Origin: Roseibium sp.
Lineage (GTDB): Bacteria; Pseudomonadota; Alphaproteobacteria; Rhizobiales; Stappiaceae
Direction: 5' to 3'
DNA length: 64,000 nucleotides
Assembly: GCA_017643215.1 (NCBI GenBank)
Contig: JAEPNV010000008.1
Span: 184,255-248,254, forward strand
Below, piece after piece: positions 18,351 to 27,266 of the stretch. The translations under genes were made by a program, and so were the position numbers. Numbering within the stretch: position 1 is the first letter of the stretch; every line of letters starts with the position of its first letter. A model generated the notes under the pieces. It was not told the DNA's origin, searched no databases, and was given only the letters and a program-made list of their open reading frames with translations.

Positions 18351-19220
18351 TCAGGCCGCCGACTGGGCCAGCTTTTTGGGCACCAGCCGTTTTGCCTCTG
18401 CCAGGATCAGGTCGCGCAGCATGCTCGATCCTTTGCACTCGGGAATTGCGTCCGCCGCGTTTTGCACCGTCTCCTGGAGCAGGGAAATGGCGCCGGTTAA
18501 TCCGAGTTCGGCGACGGCGTTCGGGCGTTGATGCGCGGCGTCCTGACCGCATGGCTTGCCGATCTCGTCGATGTCCGCGGCGCTGTCGCGCAAGTCGTCG
18601 GCCACCTGATAGGCTGCGCCGAGGGCTTCTCCGAGAGCGTACCAGTTCTGCGGATCGGCGCCTGCGGCGATCGCGCCGGCGGCCGTGGCGCCCGTAAACA
18701 AGGCCCCGGTCTTGCTCCGGTGATAGTGGCGAAGGTCGATTTCCGGTTCGCTTTCCCAGGCCTGTCCGGCGGTGATCCCGTTGGGCATGCCCACGGCCCG
18801 CGCGATTGTTGCGATCAGCGGGGCGGTCCGGTCCGGCGCCGCGCTGCATTCGCGCGCCAGCGTTTCAAAAGCCAGAACAATCAGCGCATCGCCGGTCAAA
18901 ACCGCGATCGGTTCGCCGTATGCAGCATGAACAGATGGCTTTCCGCGGCGGATATCGGCATCGTCGAAACACGGCAGATCATCGTGAACCAGGGATGCGC
19001 AGTGCAGCAGTTCGATCGCGGCGGCAGCGGCATCGGCCGCCTCCGGATGGCGGTCTCCCGAGGCGAGGGCAACGGCCAGGCACAAGCGCGGGCGAACCCT
19101 GGCACCGCCGGGAAAGACGGCATGGCGCATGGCGGCGCCGATCTTTGCGGGCTGGCCGCCTGCGGTCGCGAATGTGATGGCCCGTTCCAAGCCCCGGTCG
19201 ATCCGTTTTTGCAAGTCCAT
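18351..19220 (-). CDS. crtE: Geranylgeranyl diphosphate synthase
   Basis: CrtE makes C20 geranylgeranyl diphosphate, the shared precursor of carotenoids and the bacteriochlorophyll phytyl tail. The 289-residue prenyltransferase has the first aspartate-rich motif HDDLPCFDDADIRRG and the second AYQVADDLRD. AAGGGG lies seven bases before the ATG at 19220, which is preferred over the ATG two codons upstream at 19226. It is transcribed away from crtD through a short region holding PpsR boxes. Confidence 0.94.
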   Translation of the reverse strand: MDLQKRIDRGLERAITFATAGGQPAKIGAAMRHAVFPGGARVRPRLCLAVALASGDRHPEAADAAAAAIELLHCASLVHDDLPCFDDADIRRGKPSVHAAYGEPIAVLTGDALIVLAFETLARECSAAPDRTAPLIATIARAVGMPNGITAGQAWESEPEIDLRHYHRSKTGALFTGATAAGAIAAGADPQNWYALGEALGAAYQVADDLRDSAADIDEIGKPCGQDAAHQRPNAVAELGLTGAISLLQETVQNAADAIPECKGSSMLRDLILAEAKRLVPKKLAQSAA

Positions 19221-19260
19221 TGCCATGCCCCTTGTGTCAAGACGTCGATACGGTGCATTA

Positions 19261-19278
19261 TGTCAATTTAGATTGACA
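19261..19278. promoter_or_regulatory. PpsR/CrtJ operator in the crtE-crtD divergent promoter
   Basis: TGTCAATTTAGATTGACA is a clean TGT-N12-ACA palindrome. The same 18 bases occur again at 34908-34925 in front of bchE. Placed between divergent crtEF and crtDC, it could repress both directions. Confidence 0.85.
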
Positions 19279-19291
19279 CAACGGATTGGAA

Positions 19292-19309
19292 TGTCAACGG
19301 ATGTTGACG
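19292..19309. promoter_or_regulatory. Imperfect PpsR/CrtJ-like box overlapping the crtD start
   Basis: TGTCAACGGATGTTGACG keeps the inner TCAA/TTGA symmetry but ends ACG, not ACA. It lies 13 bp from the perfect box and includes the crtD ATG (19301), so it may be a weaker second site. Confidence 0.45.
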
Positions 19310-20863
19310 GGCAATGCGGATTGCAGGCGGTCGGACCGCACGATCGTCGTCGGTTCAGGCATGGGCGGATTGGCGGCCGCGCTCCGCTTGACCGCCGCTG
19401 GACGGGACGTGCTTGTGCTGGAGCGTCAGGACGCGCCTGGCGGAAAGGCCCGGCTGGTTCCGGTCGGCGACGTCAAGGTGAACGGCGGTCCCACCGTCTT
19501 GACGATGAAGTGGGTTTTTGACGATCTTCTGGCAGGCGTCGGCGGCCGTCTTGAAGACCATGTGCGGCTGGTTCCCGCCGCGCTTTTGGCCCGCCATTTC
19601 TGGACGGATGGCACGCGGTTCGACCTTTATGAGGACATCGATCGGAGCGCGGCTGAAATCGAAACCGTGTTTGGGGCAAAAGATGCGGATGGGTACCGGC
19701 GGTTCTGCGCTGACGGCGCCCGGGTGTTCGGCCTTTTGAAAGACACGTTCATCGATGCGCAGCGGCCGAACACGATCGAACTGATCCGGCGGATCGGGTA
19801 TTCCAGGCCCGGCGACCATATCGCGCTACGGCCGTTCTCAAGCCTTTGGTCCGCGCTGACCGGATATTTTCAAGATCCGCGGCTTCGGCAACTCTTTGGA
19901 CGATATGCGACCTATTGCGGGTCGTCACCGTTTCTTGCGCCCGCGACCTTGATGCTGGTGGCGCATGTGGAACAGGCCGGCGGCTGGCGGATTGACGGCG
20001 GCATGCACGGGCTTGCACGGGCGCTTGCCGACGCTGCCAAAGGCGCCGGCGCCGAGTTCCGGTTCGATGCCGATGTGGCGGAAATCGCGACCGACGGGGG
20101 GGCGGTGACCGGGGTGAGGCTACGCGACGGCGAACTGTTGAGGGCCACATCGGTGATCTACAATGGCGATGTGTCCGGGCTTGCGCCAATGCTTCCCGCA
20201 GGGCGCCGGTCTGATGTTCCGTCCGTTCCCCGACACAATCGTTCGCTCTCGGCCGTGGCGTTCTGCATGCACGCTGAACCGGCCGGTGTGCCGCTTGCCT
20301 ATCACACCGTTTTCTTCAACGAGGACTACAAAGCCGAGTTTGAGGACCTTTTTGAACGGCGCCGGATCAGCAAAACGCCCACCGCCTATATGTGCGCGCA
20401 GGACCGGCCGCATGACGATACGCCGGCCGGGGGCGGCGCAGAACGGCTTCTATGTCTGATCAATGCGCCGGCCACCGGCGACCAATCCTATCCCGACAGC
20501 AGCGAGATCGACCAATGCCTCGACGCAACCTTGGCGCTCATGACCCGGTGCGGTCTGAAACTGGATCCGGCGCAGATGGTGTCGGTGGCCACAGGACCGG
20601 TCCAGTTCCACACGCTCTTTCCGGGCAGCGGGGGCGCGATCTACGGGCCATCCACCCACGGGATGATGGGCGCATTCAACAGGCAATCGGCGCGGACGCG
20701 CCTAAAGGGGCTCTATCTCGCGGGGGGGACAGTCCATCCGGGACCGGGCGTTCCGATGGCCGCCCTTTCCGGGAAGCTGGCGGCGGAGTTGCTGGTGTCG
20801 GACCAAGGTTCGATGCCCTCGTCCCGCCCGGCGGGTACCTTTGGTGGTATGTTGACGGCTTGA
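19301..20863 (+). CDS. crtD: Methoxyneurosporene (hydroxyneurosporene) desaturase CrtD
   Basis: CrtD introduces the C3,4 double bond in acyclic hydroxy/methoxy carotenoids. The 520-residue flavoprotein of the phytoene-desaturase family has the FAD loop IVVGSGMGGLAAALRL near the N-terminus and the C-terminal GLYLAGGTVHPGPGVPMAALSGKLAAELL motif. It is called CrtD and not CrtI because a better CrtI is encoded at 22956-24485 and crtC follows directly. The ATG at 19301 is chosen; an in-frame TTG at 19286 would add five residues. Its end overlaps the crtC coding region. Confidence 0.92.
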   Translation: MLTGNADCRRSDRTIVVGSGMGGLAAALRLTAAGRDVLVLERQDAPGGKARLVPVGDVKVNGGPTVLTMKWVFDDLLAGVGGRLEDHVRLVPAALLARHFWTDGTRFDLYEDIDRSAAEIETVFGAKDADGYRRFCADGARVFGLLKDTFIDAQRPNTIELIRRIGYSRPGDHIALRPFSSLWSALTGYFQDPRLRQLFGRYATYCGSSPFLAPATLMLVAHVEQAGGWRIDGGMHGLARALADAAKGAGAEFRFDADVAEIATDGGAVTGVRLRDGELLRATSVIYNGDVSGLAPMLPAGRRSDVPSVPRHNRSLSAVAFCMHAEPAGVPLAYHTVFFNEDYKAEFEDLFERRRISKTPTAYMCAQDRPHDDTPAGGGAERLLCLINAPATGDQSYPDSSEIDQCLDATLALMTRCGLKLDPAQMVSVATGPVQFHTLFPGSGGAIYGPSTHGMMGAFNRQSARTRLKGLYLAGGTVHPGPGVPMAALSGKLAAELLVSDQGSMPSSRPAGTFGGMLTA

Positions 20864-21753
20864 GCGGTTGCGGCCGGTACGGCCTTAGCATCATTTCCTT
20901 CGTCGGCTCCGTGTTCTCGCCCTACTACGCCTGGAGCGGCCGGAAGGACCCCGACAATCACATCTGCATGAACGTGGCGCTCTACGCGCCGCGGACCCAC
21001 CGGTGGTCGATGACCGAACGGGGCCGGTCGGCGATGTTCCGGGACGCGTTGTCCTTTCACATCGGACCAAGCTCCCTGGAGTGGTCTGGCGATGAGCTGC
21101 TTTTGCGGTTTGACGAGATCGCGGTTCCCCGGCCGCCATCGGAATGGGCGCCTGTGCGGCTGAAGGGCACGGTTCGGGTTCGTCCAAAGGCGGTGACCGG
21201 CAAGGTGTTCGACATCGACGCTGCGGGCGCTCATCGCTGGTGGCCGATCGCGCCGCTGGCCGACATGGAGGTCAGCTTTGATGCAGGTGGTGTCGACTGG
21301 CAGGGCCATGGTTATCTCGACAGCAATTGGGGCACCGAGCCGCTCGAGACTGCGTTCCGTGATTGGGACTGGGCGCGTGGCGTGCTGCCGGACGGCCGCG
21401 CGCTACTGCTTTACGATACGCGCCGCCTTGACGGTTCAAGGGCGTGTCTTGCCTACGCGGTGTCAGATCGCGGTGATTTTGAGGAATGGCGGGCACCCGA
21501 AGCGCGCAGGATGAAACGGGGCTTTTGGGGCATCACACCTCACGTTCACCACGATCCGGGTCATATGCCCCAACTTCTCAAGACCCTGGAGGACAGCCCG
21601 TTCTACAAACGATCGGTCGTCCGCACACAGATTGAAGGACACCCCGTTGACCTGATGCACGAGGCATTATCGGGCACCCGGTTCGCGCATCCTGTTGTCA
21701 AGGCGATGCTGCCGTTTCGCATGCCGCGGCGGTCTGGGACGTGGAGCCGATAA
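20860..21753 (+). CDS. crtC: Hydroxyneurosporene synthase (carotenoid 1,2-hydratase); start uncertain
   Basis: CrtC adds water across the C1,2 bond of neurosporene or lycopene. Recognisable segments are ISFVGSVFSPYYAWSGR, the central GYLDSNWGTEPLE and FRDWDWARG, and the C-terminal VVKAMLPFRMPRR. The only ATG/GTG/TTG near the end of crtD is the TTG at 20860 (297 residues). However, the same frame continues upstream without a stop and encodes PPGGYLWWYVDGLSG from 20824, which resembles the N-terminus of longer CrtC proteins. No standard start codon precedes that segment until far inside crtD. Identity is firm, the N-terminus is not. Confidence 0.88.
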   Translation: MSGCGRYGLSIISFVGSVFSPYYAWSGRKDPDNHICMNVALYAPRTHRWSMTERGRSAMFRDALSFHIGPSSLEWSGDELLLRFDEIAVPRPPSEWAPVRLKGTVRVRPKAVTGKVFDIDAAGAHRWWPIAPLADMEVSFDAGGVDWQGHGYLDSNWGTEPLETAFRDWDWARGVLPDGRALLLYDTRRLDGSRACLAYAVSDRGDFEEWRAPEARRMKRGFWGITPHVHHDPGHMPQLLKTLEDSPFYKRSVVRTQIEGHPVDLMHEALSGTRFAHPVVKAMLPFRMPRRSGTWSR

Positions 21754-21762
21754 AGTCGGCGC

Positions 21763-21930
21763 TCAGGTTTTTGGCGGGGCCGCGTGATCGGATGCTGACC
21801 GTTCGTTTTCCTCCGCCTCTCGTCTTTCTCGTTCGCGAATGTCACGGTTCACGGACCAGTATTGCCAGGTGAGAAACGCCAAAGCGCCGCCAAAGACGAG
21901 CAGGAGTTCGATCAGCGCGTAATCAGCCAT
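21763..21930 (-). CDS. Small single-helix membrane protein downstream of crtB
   Basis: A 55-residue open frame begins MADYALIELLLVFGGALAF, giving one N-terminal helix (about residues 6-23), followed by WQYWSVNRD and a strongly charged Arg/Glu-rich tail. Its ATG overlaps the crtB stop by eight bases, so it is likely translated with crtB. Topology and coupling argue for a real gene. Function is unknown; help in carotenoid enzyme or complex assembly would be a guess from position only. Confidence 0.65.
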   Translation of the reverse strand: MADYALIELLLVFGGALAFLTWQYWSVNRDIRERERREAEENERSASDHAAPPKT

Positions 21931-22975
21931 TGCTGACTTGGGCCGGATCCGCGCCGCGGCGCCGGAGTTCGGACGACAGCATCAACTCCACCATCCGTGT
22001 CGCTTTTGCCGTCAGTCCGCGGATATCGGCGTCATCGTGCACGGCCGCCGCATCGACCATGAACTGCGTTGTCGGGTGCGCGGGCGTGGTGGCCACGGAT
22101 TGGAACAGCCAAGGCGTCGCAGCCGCCTGGGCGACAAGGGCCAGCTTTCGTTTTTTGGACGTAACGCCGCGCCGCGCGACGCTGTCGTAACCGTTTTTGG
22201 CGATTTCCTGGCCGATCTCTTGGTAAATCAGGGCGGCGCTGTAGATGGCGAGGCGGCAGCTGGGCGGGAGTGCGGCGATGCCGGATTCGGCCCGTTTGTA
22301 AAGCCGGTCCGCGTTGACAAGCAGTCGTTCGACCACCGATTTGAGATCCGTCGAGGATTTCGGCGCGGCGATGAATGCGTCCGGATCGATCCCGGCGCCC
22401 CGCATCCAGTCCTGCGGCAGGTAAAGGCGTCCGCGGCGTGCATCCTCGCCCACGTCCCGCGCGATGTTGGTCAATTGCATGGCAAGCCCGAGATCGGCCG
22501 CACGGGCCAGCGCATGTCGATCCGATACGCCCATGATCATCGACATCATCACGCCGACGCTGGAGGCGACACGCGCGGCGTAGGCGGCCAAGTCGTCCAG
22601 TGTGTCATAGCGGCGGGCCTGGGCGTCCCAGGCAAAACCCTCGGCCAGTGCGTCCGGCAATGCTTTGGGGATGCCGAAATGCGCGACAACCTCGGCAAAG
22701 GCGCGGTCTTCGACATAGTCCTCCGGGTGTGCGGCGTAGATCCGCTCTGTTCGGACCCTTAGACGCCGGAGCCCGTCGTTCACACACGGGCTTTCGTCGA
22801 TCAAATCGTCGGCTGCACGGCAATAGGCATACAAAGCGCGGGCGGCCACCCGCGTGTGCCGGGGCAGCAGGCGTGAAGCCACCATGAAGGACTTGGAGCC
22901 ATGCCGGATCGCCTGGTCACAGCCCAGCTGCAAAGACCGGTCCAGCCGAAAGTCCCTAGCTGAGCTGGCTGGCAT
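21923..22975 (-). CDS. crtB: Phytoene synthase
   Basis: CrtB joins two geranylgeranyl diphosphates head-to-head to form phytoene. The 350-residue product has both aspartate-rich motifs, YCRAADDLIDE and the DVGEDARRGRLYLP segment, plus AMQLTNIARD. The ATG at 22975 overlaps the crtI stop by 20 bases. An in-frame start 19 codons earlier would overlap crtI by 77 bases and adds no conserved residues. The C-terminal region (about 300-350) is variable. Confidence 0.94.
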   Translation of the reverse strand: MPASSARDFRLDRSLQLGCDQAIRHGSKSFMVASRLLPRHTRVAARALYAYCRAADDLIDESPCVNDGLRRLRVRTERIYAAHPEDYVEDRAFAEVVAHFGIPKALPDALAEGFAWDAQARRYDTLDDLAAYAARVASSVGVMMSMIMGVSDRHALARAADLGLAMQLTNIARDVGEDARRGRLYLPQDWMRGAGIDPDAFIAAPKSSTDLKSVVERLLVNADRLYKRAESGIAALPPSCRLAIYSAALIYQEIGQEIAKNGYDSVARRGVTSKKRKLALVAQAAATPWLFQSVATTPAHPTTQFMVDAAAVHDDADIRGLTAKATRMVELMLSSELRRRGADPAQVSNG

Positions 22976-24485
22976 GGGGAACCACCGTGTCGAGAATTTT
23001 GGCCGACGAAACCACTCCGGGGAGACCTGCACCCGGATGCGTACCGGCTCCTGTCATGTAAAGGTTTTTCAGTTCCTCGCTGCGGTTGTGCGGACGGAAC
23101 CAGGCCAGTTGAAACAACACCGGCTCCATTCCGAAGGCCGCCCCCTTCAAGGACAGCAGATCATTCTGAAAATCCGGAGGTGTCATCAGCCGCGACGTGA
23201 CCACATGTTGGCCCAATTCCGGCAGGACGGTCGCCTCCAGATAGGACTGCAGGCGTTGCCGGTAAGGCTCGGCAGCTGTGAGCCAATCGATGCCGCTTTC
23301 CATATTGGGCACGGGCGAAAGCACATAAAAGCTGTCACACCCGTCCGGCGCCATGCACGGATCAGTCTTTGTCGGGCGGTAGAGATACAGGCTGAAATCC
23401 TCGGCCAGGATCTTGCGGTCAAAGATGTCCGTCAAAAGGCTTTCGTAGCGCGGTCCCATCAAGATCGTGTGGTGATCGACGCTGTCGTACTTCCGATCGG
23501 TGCCGAAGTACCAAACGAACAGGCTCATGGAGTGCTTGGCCCGTCCCAGGCGTTTTGCAGTCCAGCGCCGGACGCCGTTTTTCCTGAGCAAATGCGCATA
23601 GGTCCATCCGGCGTCTGCGTTGGACACGACAATGTCGCTTTTGATCTCGATGCTGCTGTCCAGCCGGACGCCGGTCGCGGTGCCGTTTTCCGTCAGGATT
23701 TCATCGACACTTGCATGTGTGACCACCTGCCCGCCCTGGTCCTCGATCAGGTTGACGATGCCTTCGACCAGCGCGTGCGTACCGCCCATCGCATAGTGAA
23801 CGCCGTATTCCTTTTCCAGATAGGAAATCAGGCTCATAATTGCCGTGGTTCGCAGCGGATTACCACCGATGAACAGCGGATGGAAACTGAGCGCAACCCG
23901 CAATCGGTGATCCTGGACATATTTGCTGACCAGTTTGAAAACAGACCGGTCCGCGCGGCGGCGGGCCAAAACGGGCATGATGGAAAGAAGTTTCGGGATC
24001 GTCCCGACCGGTGTGTCAATCAGCTTGACAAACCCGGCTTCGAAACACCGCTCGCTCTCTTCCAGATACCGGGAGTATCCGTCGACATCGGACGGATTCA
24101 GCCGCGCGATTTCCGAGCGCATCCAGTTTGTGTCGGCGGACGGCCGGAAGGTTTCGCCGCAGGCGTAGCGGATCGTATAAAACGGGTCCAGACTGACCAG
24201 TTTGACGTCATCGTGAAGGTCTTTGCCGCAGGCCTGCCATAGTTCTTCAAAGACAAAGGGCGCGGTGACGATTGTTGGTCCCGCATCGAAGGTGAACCCG
24301 TCCTGCCGGAACCTGCGGGCGCGCCCGCCCGGTTGCTCCAACCGTTCCAACACGGTGACCCGGTAGCCCCTTGCGCCGAGACGGGCTGCGGCCGCCAGAC
24401 CGCCAAATCCCGCCCCGATTACAATGGCATGCGGCCGTTGATCATCGGCGGGCGTCGAAAACAGCGCGGGAGAGTGATGTGTCAT
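22956..24485 (-). CDS. crtI: Phytoene desaturase
   Basis: CrtI desaturates phytoene to neurosporene and/or lycopene. The 509-residue flavoprotein has the N-terminal dinucleotide motif AIVIGAGFGGLAAAARLG, the substrate-domain FDAGPTIVTAPFVFEEL and the C-terminal NLYMTGAGTHPGAGLPGVVSSAKI. The ATG at 24485 gives a normal N-terminus; the frame stays open upstream into bchO but that extension is not protein-like. No strong ribosome site is visible at this start, and a PpsR-like sequence overlaps it. It is followed by crtB with a 20-base overlap. Confidence 0.94.
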   Translation of the reverse strand: MTHHSPALFSTPADDQRPHAIVIGAGFGGLAAAARLGARGYRVTVLERLEQPGGRARRFRQDGFTFDAGPTIVTAPFVFEELWQACGKDLHDDVKLVSLDPFYTIRYACGETFRPSADTNWMRSEIARLNPSDVDGYSRYLEESERCFEAGFVKLIDTPVGTIPKLLSIMPVLARRRADRSVFKLVSKYVQDHRLRVALSFHPLFIGGNPLRTTAIMSLISYLEKEYGVHYAMGGTHALVEGIVNLIEDQGGQVVTHASVDEILTENGTATGVRLDSSIEIKSDIVVSNADAGWTYAHLLRKNGVRRWTAKRLGRAKHSMSLFVWYFGTDRKYDSVDHHTILMGPRYESLLTDIFDRKILAEDFSLYLYRPTKTDPCMAPDGCDSFYVLSPVPNMESGIDWLTAAEPYRQRLQSYLEATVLPELGQHVVTSRLMTPPDFQNDLLSLKGAAFGMEPVLFQLAWFRPHNRSEELKNLYMTGAGTHPGAGLPGVVSSAKILDTVVPHASQLS

Positions 24486-24497
24486 GATTAATTGACG
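24480..24497 (-). promoter_or_regulatory. Weak PpsR-like box at the crtI start
   Basis: CGTCAATTAATCATGACA on the minus strand has the TGT-N12-ACA layout with one outer mismatch (CGT for TGT). It overlaps the crtI ATG in the 22-base bchO-crtI gap. It may be chance, because crtI can be read from the bchI promoter. Confidence 0.3.
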
Positions 24498-24507
24498 GTA
24501 CTTTATG

Positions 24508-25428
24508 TCAGCCTTTTTTGGCAAGGCGCTTGTTTTGCGGCTCCGCCGCAGGTGCGTTGAGATCGTCCCGGATGATCTGAAAGACGACACCGGGATCGAC
24601 TTCATGCACAAGATGCCCGCCGTGTTTCACGGATGCGGCCTGACCGCTCGGCAAATACCGGGCCGCGGACCGGGACACACGGGCAGGAACCATCGGATCA
24701 TCGGCCGCCGAAATCAGATTGACGGGTGTTTGGATGTGAGAAAGCTTCGCGATGAGCGGATCGAGATCCCAATTCGCCATCATTCCGAGCGCGCCTTTGA
24801 CGTGGGACGGATGGCTGATCAGAAGCCGGTAACAGTCGATCCCGTCCCTGTCGATCGTGGACCCGGTGCCTTTCAATAGCCGGGTGACCAGCCCGCCAAG
24901 GCGCGCATGCAATGCCACCGCGCCAGAGGTGAAGGGGTTGAAAAACAAAATCTTGGCCAGCGGTGACAAGATCGAATTGCCGGGGATGGCTTCCAGTGCG
25001 CTGTTGATGCCGAAGACTTTCTTGGGCGTGATTTGGCCTTCAAGGCACATGTGCAACAGGATCGCGGTTCCCGCTGAATGCCCTATGCAGATCGCCGGTG
25101 CACGGTCGATTGTGGCAAGAAGACCGGACAATGCGTTGGCCATTCCAGGCAGTGTCAGATCGCGCCGCCGGGTGCCGCGCGTGAAGCCGTGGCCTGGAAG
25201 ATCGGGAACAAACACGCGCCAATCTTTTGCCAGAAGCGGGGCAAGGCCGCGGAAGGAATGGGAGGCGGCTCCGGTGCCATGGACCAGCAAGCAGGCGGGG
25301 GCGTTTTCCGGCCCGAGGACTTGCACATGCCAAACAAGATGGCCTGATCGCACAAACCGGCTCGTTTCCCGCAAGGGCCACTGTTGTCCCTCGCGGTCCC
25401 AGTCGAGCGCGCCGCCGACAGGTGTCAT
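24508..25428 (-). CDS. bchO: Alpha/beta hydrolase BchO, Mg-chelatase associated
   Basis: BchO is an alpha/beta-fold hydrolase always found near bchDI; its exact reaction is not settled. The 306-residue product has the oxyanion-loop segment LLVHGTGAASHSF, the nucleophile elbow IGHSAGTAILLH and a C-terminal His in KHGGHLVHEVDP. The ATG at 25428 overlaps the bchD stop as ATGA. The frame remains open far upstream inside bchD, but that part is only antisense-like noise in the bchD register. Confidence 0.9.
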   Translation of the reverse strand: MTPVGGALDWDREGQQWPLRETSRFVRSGHLVWHVQVLGPENAPACLLVHGTGAASHSFRGLAPLLAKDWRVFVPDLPGHGFTRGTRRRDLTLPGMANALSGLLATIDRAPAICIGHSAGTAILLHMCLEGQITPKKVFGINSALEAIPGNSILSPLAKILFFNPFTSGAVALHARLGGLVTRLLKGTGSTIDRDGIDCYRLLISHPSHVKGALGMMANWDLDPLIAKLSHIQTPVNLISAADDPMVPARVSRSAARYLPSGQAASVKHGGHLVHEVDPGVVFQIIRDDLNAPAAEPQNKRLAKKG

Positions 25429-27266
25429 CCGTGCTGGTCCGAAAGGTACCGGCCCACGATTGTCGATACGGCCGTGGCCGACACATGCGGAAGCGCGCAA
25501 TAATCGGCGCGCATGGCTTGGGCAAGGTCTTTGGCCGCCGGACGCGGGCGCGCCGCAATGTCGATCAGAACGGACCGGAACCCTTGAACGGCCCCGGCTT
25601 CGGCGAGCTTTCTGGCATCTGCGGCCGCCTGCTTCCGGTCCGGCCTGCCGTCCAGCGCAATGTTCCCGTTGCCATCGGTCAGATACACGATCAGCGGCGT
25701 TTGCCCGCGCTGACGCGCCTGACCGGCCAATTCCAGCGAGCGTTGAATACCGTTTGCCAATGGTGTCGGTCCACCGCCTGGAAGCCCTGTCAGGCTGCGT
25801 TTGGCGCGGACGAGCGACCGTGTCGGTTCCAAAAGAGTTTCGGCGTGCGCGCCGCGGAAGGCCACAAGGGCGACATTGTCCCGGCGCACATAGCAATCGG
25901 CCAGGAGAAGTTCGATGGCGCCTTTCGCTTCGGCCAGCCGCGCAAGGGCGGTGGATCCGGAGGCGTCAACCGCGAAAATCGCCGTGGATTCCGACCTGTG
26001 CCGATAGCGGATATACTTGAAATCGCTTGGCAAGATCCGGATCCGGGTGTCTTTTGTCCAGCCTTTTGTTTTTAAATCCCGATTGCGAATGCGTTGCCAT
26101 GGAATGGCTGTGCGCAAGGTCGCACTGATGTCAGGACGGGCGCCATCATATGGCGGGCGACTGGAATGTCCCACCGGCCGGCCGCGGGTACTGCTGTTCT
26201 TTTGGGCGCCCGATTTGCCGGTCTTGGCCTGGGCTTGCGCCTTTGCGGTTTCCGGCCGGCGGATCTCATCCACGATCCGGTCGGATGCCGCCTGCGCACT
26301 CACAGCCATGTCGGCCAGCAACTGGTCCAGGTCGATCTCCCGTGTGTCTTCTGACGTGTCTTCGGGCCGCGCGTCGGTAGATGGCCGGCCGGTCTGGTCC
26401 GGCGGCGGCGAGGGATCGGATGCCTGATCCTCGATGGTTTGGGAGCTATCGTCCGGTGCCGTCAGATTGAGACAAAGTCTCATCGCATCGCGCACATGAA
26501 CTGGCGTTACGTCAGGCGCGCCATCGCATTGCGCCAGAATGCCTGCGACCTCGGTTGTGTGTAACAGTTTGCGGAGCGGTGCGCCCGGCAAGAGGGCGGT
26601 TAATTCCGCCAGTCCCAACAGCGCATCCTGTGACATGCACTGACCAACCGGTGCGCCGCCGTTCTCATTTGATGTCCTGGCTGGCTTTGGGTTTTCAGCG
26701 TCCACGTCCCGGATACTAATGCCTTCCAGATTGACATCCAGCGCAAGGCGATCCGCCAAAACAGCCGGCAGGCACTCGGTGTCGTCGGCCGCTTCGTCCA
26801 GGGCAATCAGGACAAACCGGGTTCTGTGGCTGTGTCCATCGCGGTCGCAGATTGTGGCGGCCTCTAGGGCGGCCGCGATGAGCGCTGCGATGGGGGGTTC
26901 CAATCTTTCGGCCATCGGCAAGATGACGACACCGCCATCCGCCCGCGCCAGAACGCCTTTTTCATACAGCGGCCGGCCAGCTTGCAGCGTTGCTGCAATG
27001 TTCAGCCCGCCGAGCAGGGCTTCGGCGGAAACGGACGCTGGAATCCGGACGGATTCTGAACCGGAGCCGAGACGCTTCCTAAGCTGTGCAATCCATGCGT
27101 CGCGAACGGGTCCGGCCGAACACCGGATCCGGATGCCGATGCCCTTTGGGGTCGCTCTTGCAGCGCTTTGACAGTCCGCCGCCCTAACCGCCAAAACGTC
27201 AATTGCCTGCAGGGCGTCCTGCCAGGGCGTTTTGGTTTCGGAGGCAGGGCGTCTGATTTCAGGCAT
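25425..27266 (-). CDS. bchD: Magnesium chelatase subunit D
   Basis: BchD is the AAA+/integrin-domain subunit of Mg-chelatase, which inserts Mg2+ into protoporphyrin IX. The 613-residue product has a degenerate AAA+ N-terminal half, an acidic/Pro-rich linker around residues 300-375 (DPSPPPDQTG region) and a C-terminal von Willebrand A domain with the MIDAS motif AVDASGSTAL. The ATG at 27266 is preferred over the TTG two codons earlier. It overlaps bchI by eight bases and bchO by four. Confidence 0.95.
   Translation of the reverse strand: MPEIRRPASETKTPWQDALQAIDVLAVRAADCQSAARATPKGIGIRIRCSAGPVRDAWIAQLRKRLGSGSESVRIPASVSAEALLGGLNIAATLQAGRPLYEKGVLARADGGVVILPMAERLEPPIAALIAAALEAATICDRDGHSHRTRFVLIALDEAADDTECLPAVLADRLALDVNLEGISIRDVDAENPKPARTSNENGGAPVGQCMSQDALLGLAELTALLPGAPLRKLLHTTEVAGILAQCDGAPDVTPVHVRDAMRLCLNLTAPDDSSQTIEDQASDPSPPPDQTGRPSTDARPEDTSEDTREIDLDQLLADMAVSAQAASDRIVDEIRRPETAKAQAQAKTGKSGAQKNSSTRGRPVGHSSRPPYDGARPDISATLRTAIPWQRIRNRDLKTKGWTKDTRIRILPSDFKYIRYRHRSESTAIFAVDASGSTALARLAEAKGAIELLLADCYVRRDNVALVAFRGAHAETLLEPTRSLVRAKRSLTGLPGGGPTPLANGIQRSLELAGQARQRGQTPLIVYLTDGNGNIALDGRPDRKQAAADARKLAEAGAVQGFRSVLIDIAARPRPAAKDLAQAMRADYCALPHVSATAVSTIVGRYLSDQHG

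Noticed and set aside
20452..20823. ATG at 20452 as the crtC start
   Set aside because: It would overlap crtD by over 400 bases and the extra residues are Arg/Gly/Pro-rich shadow sequence; only the last 12 codons before 20860 look CrtC-like.
22854..24242. 462-codon open frame antisense to crtI/crtB
   Set aside because: No recognisable domain, and it covers the well-supported crtI gene on the opposite strand.
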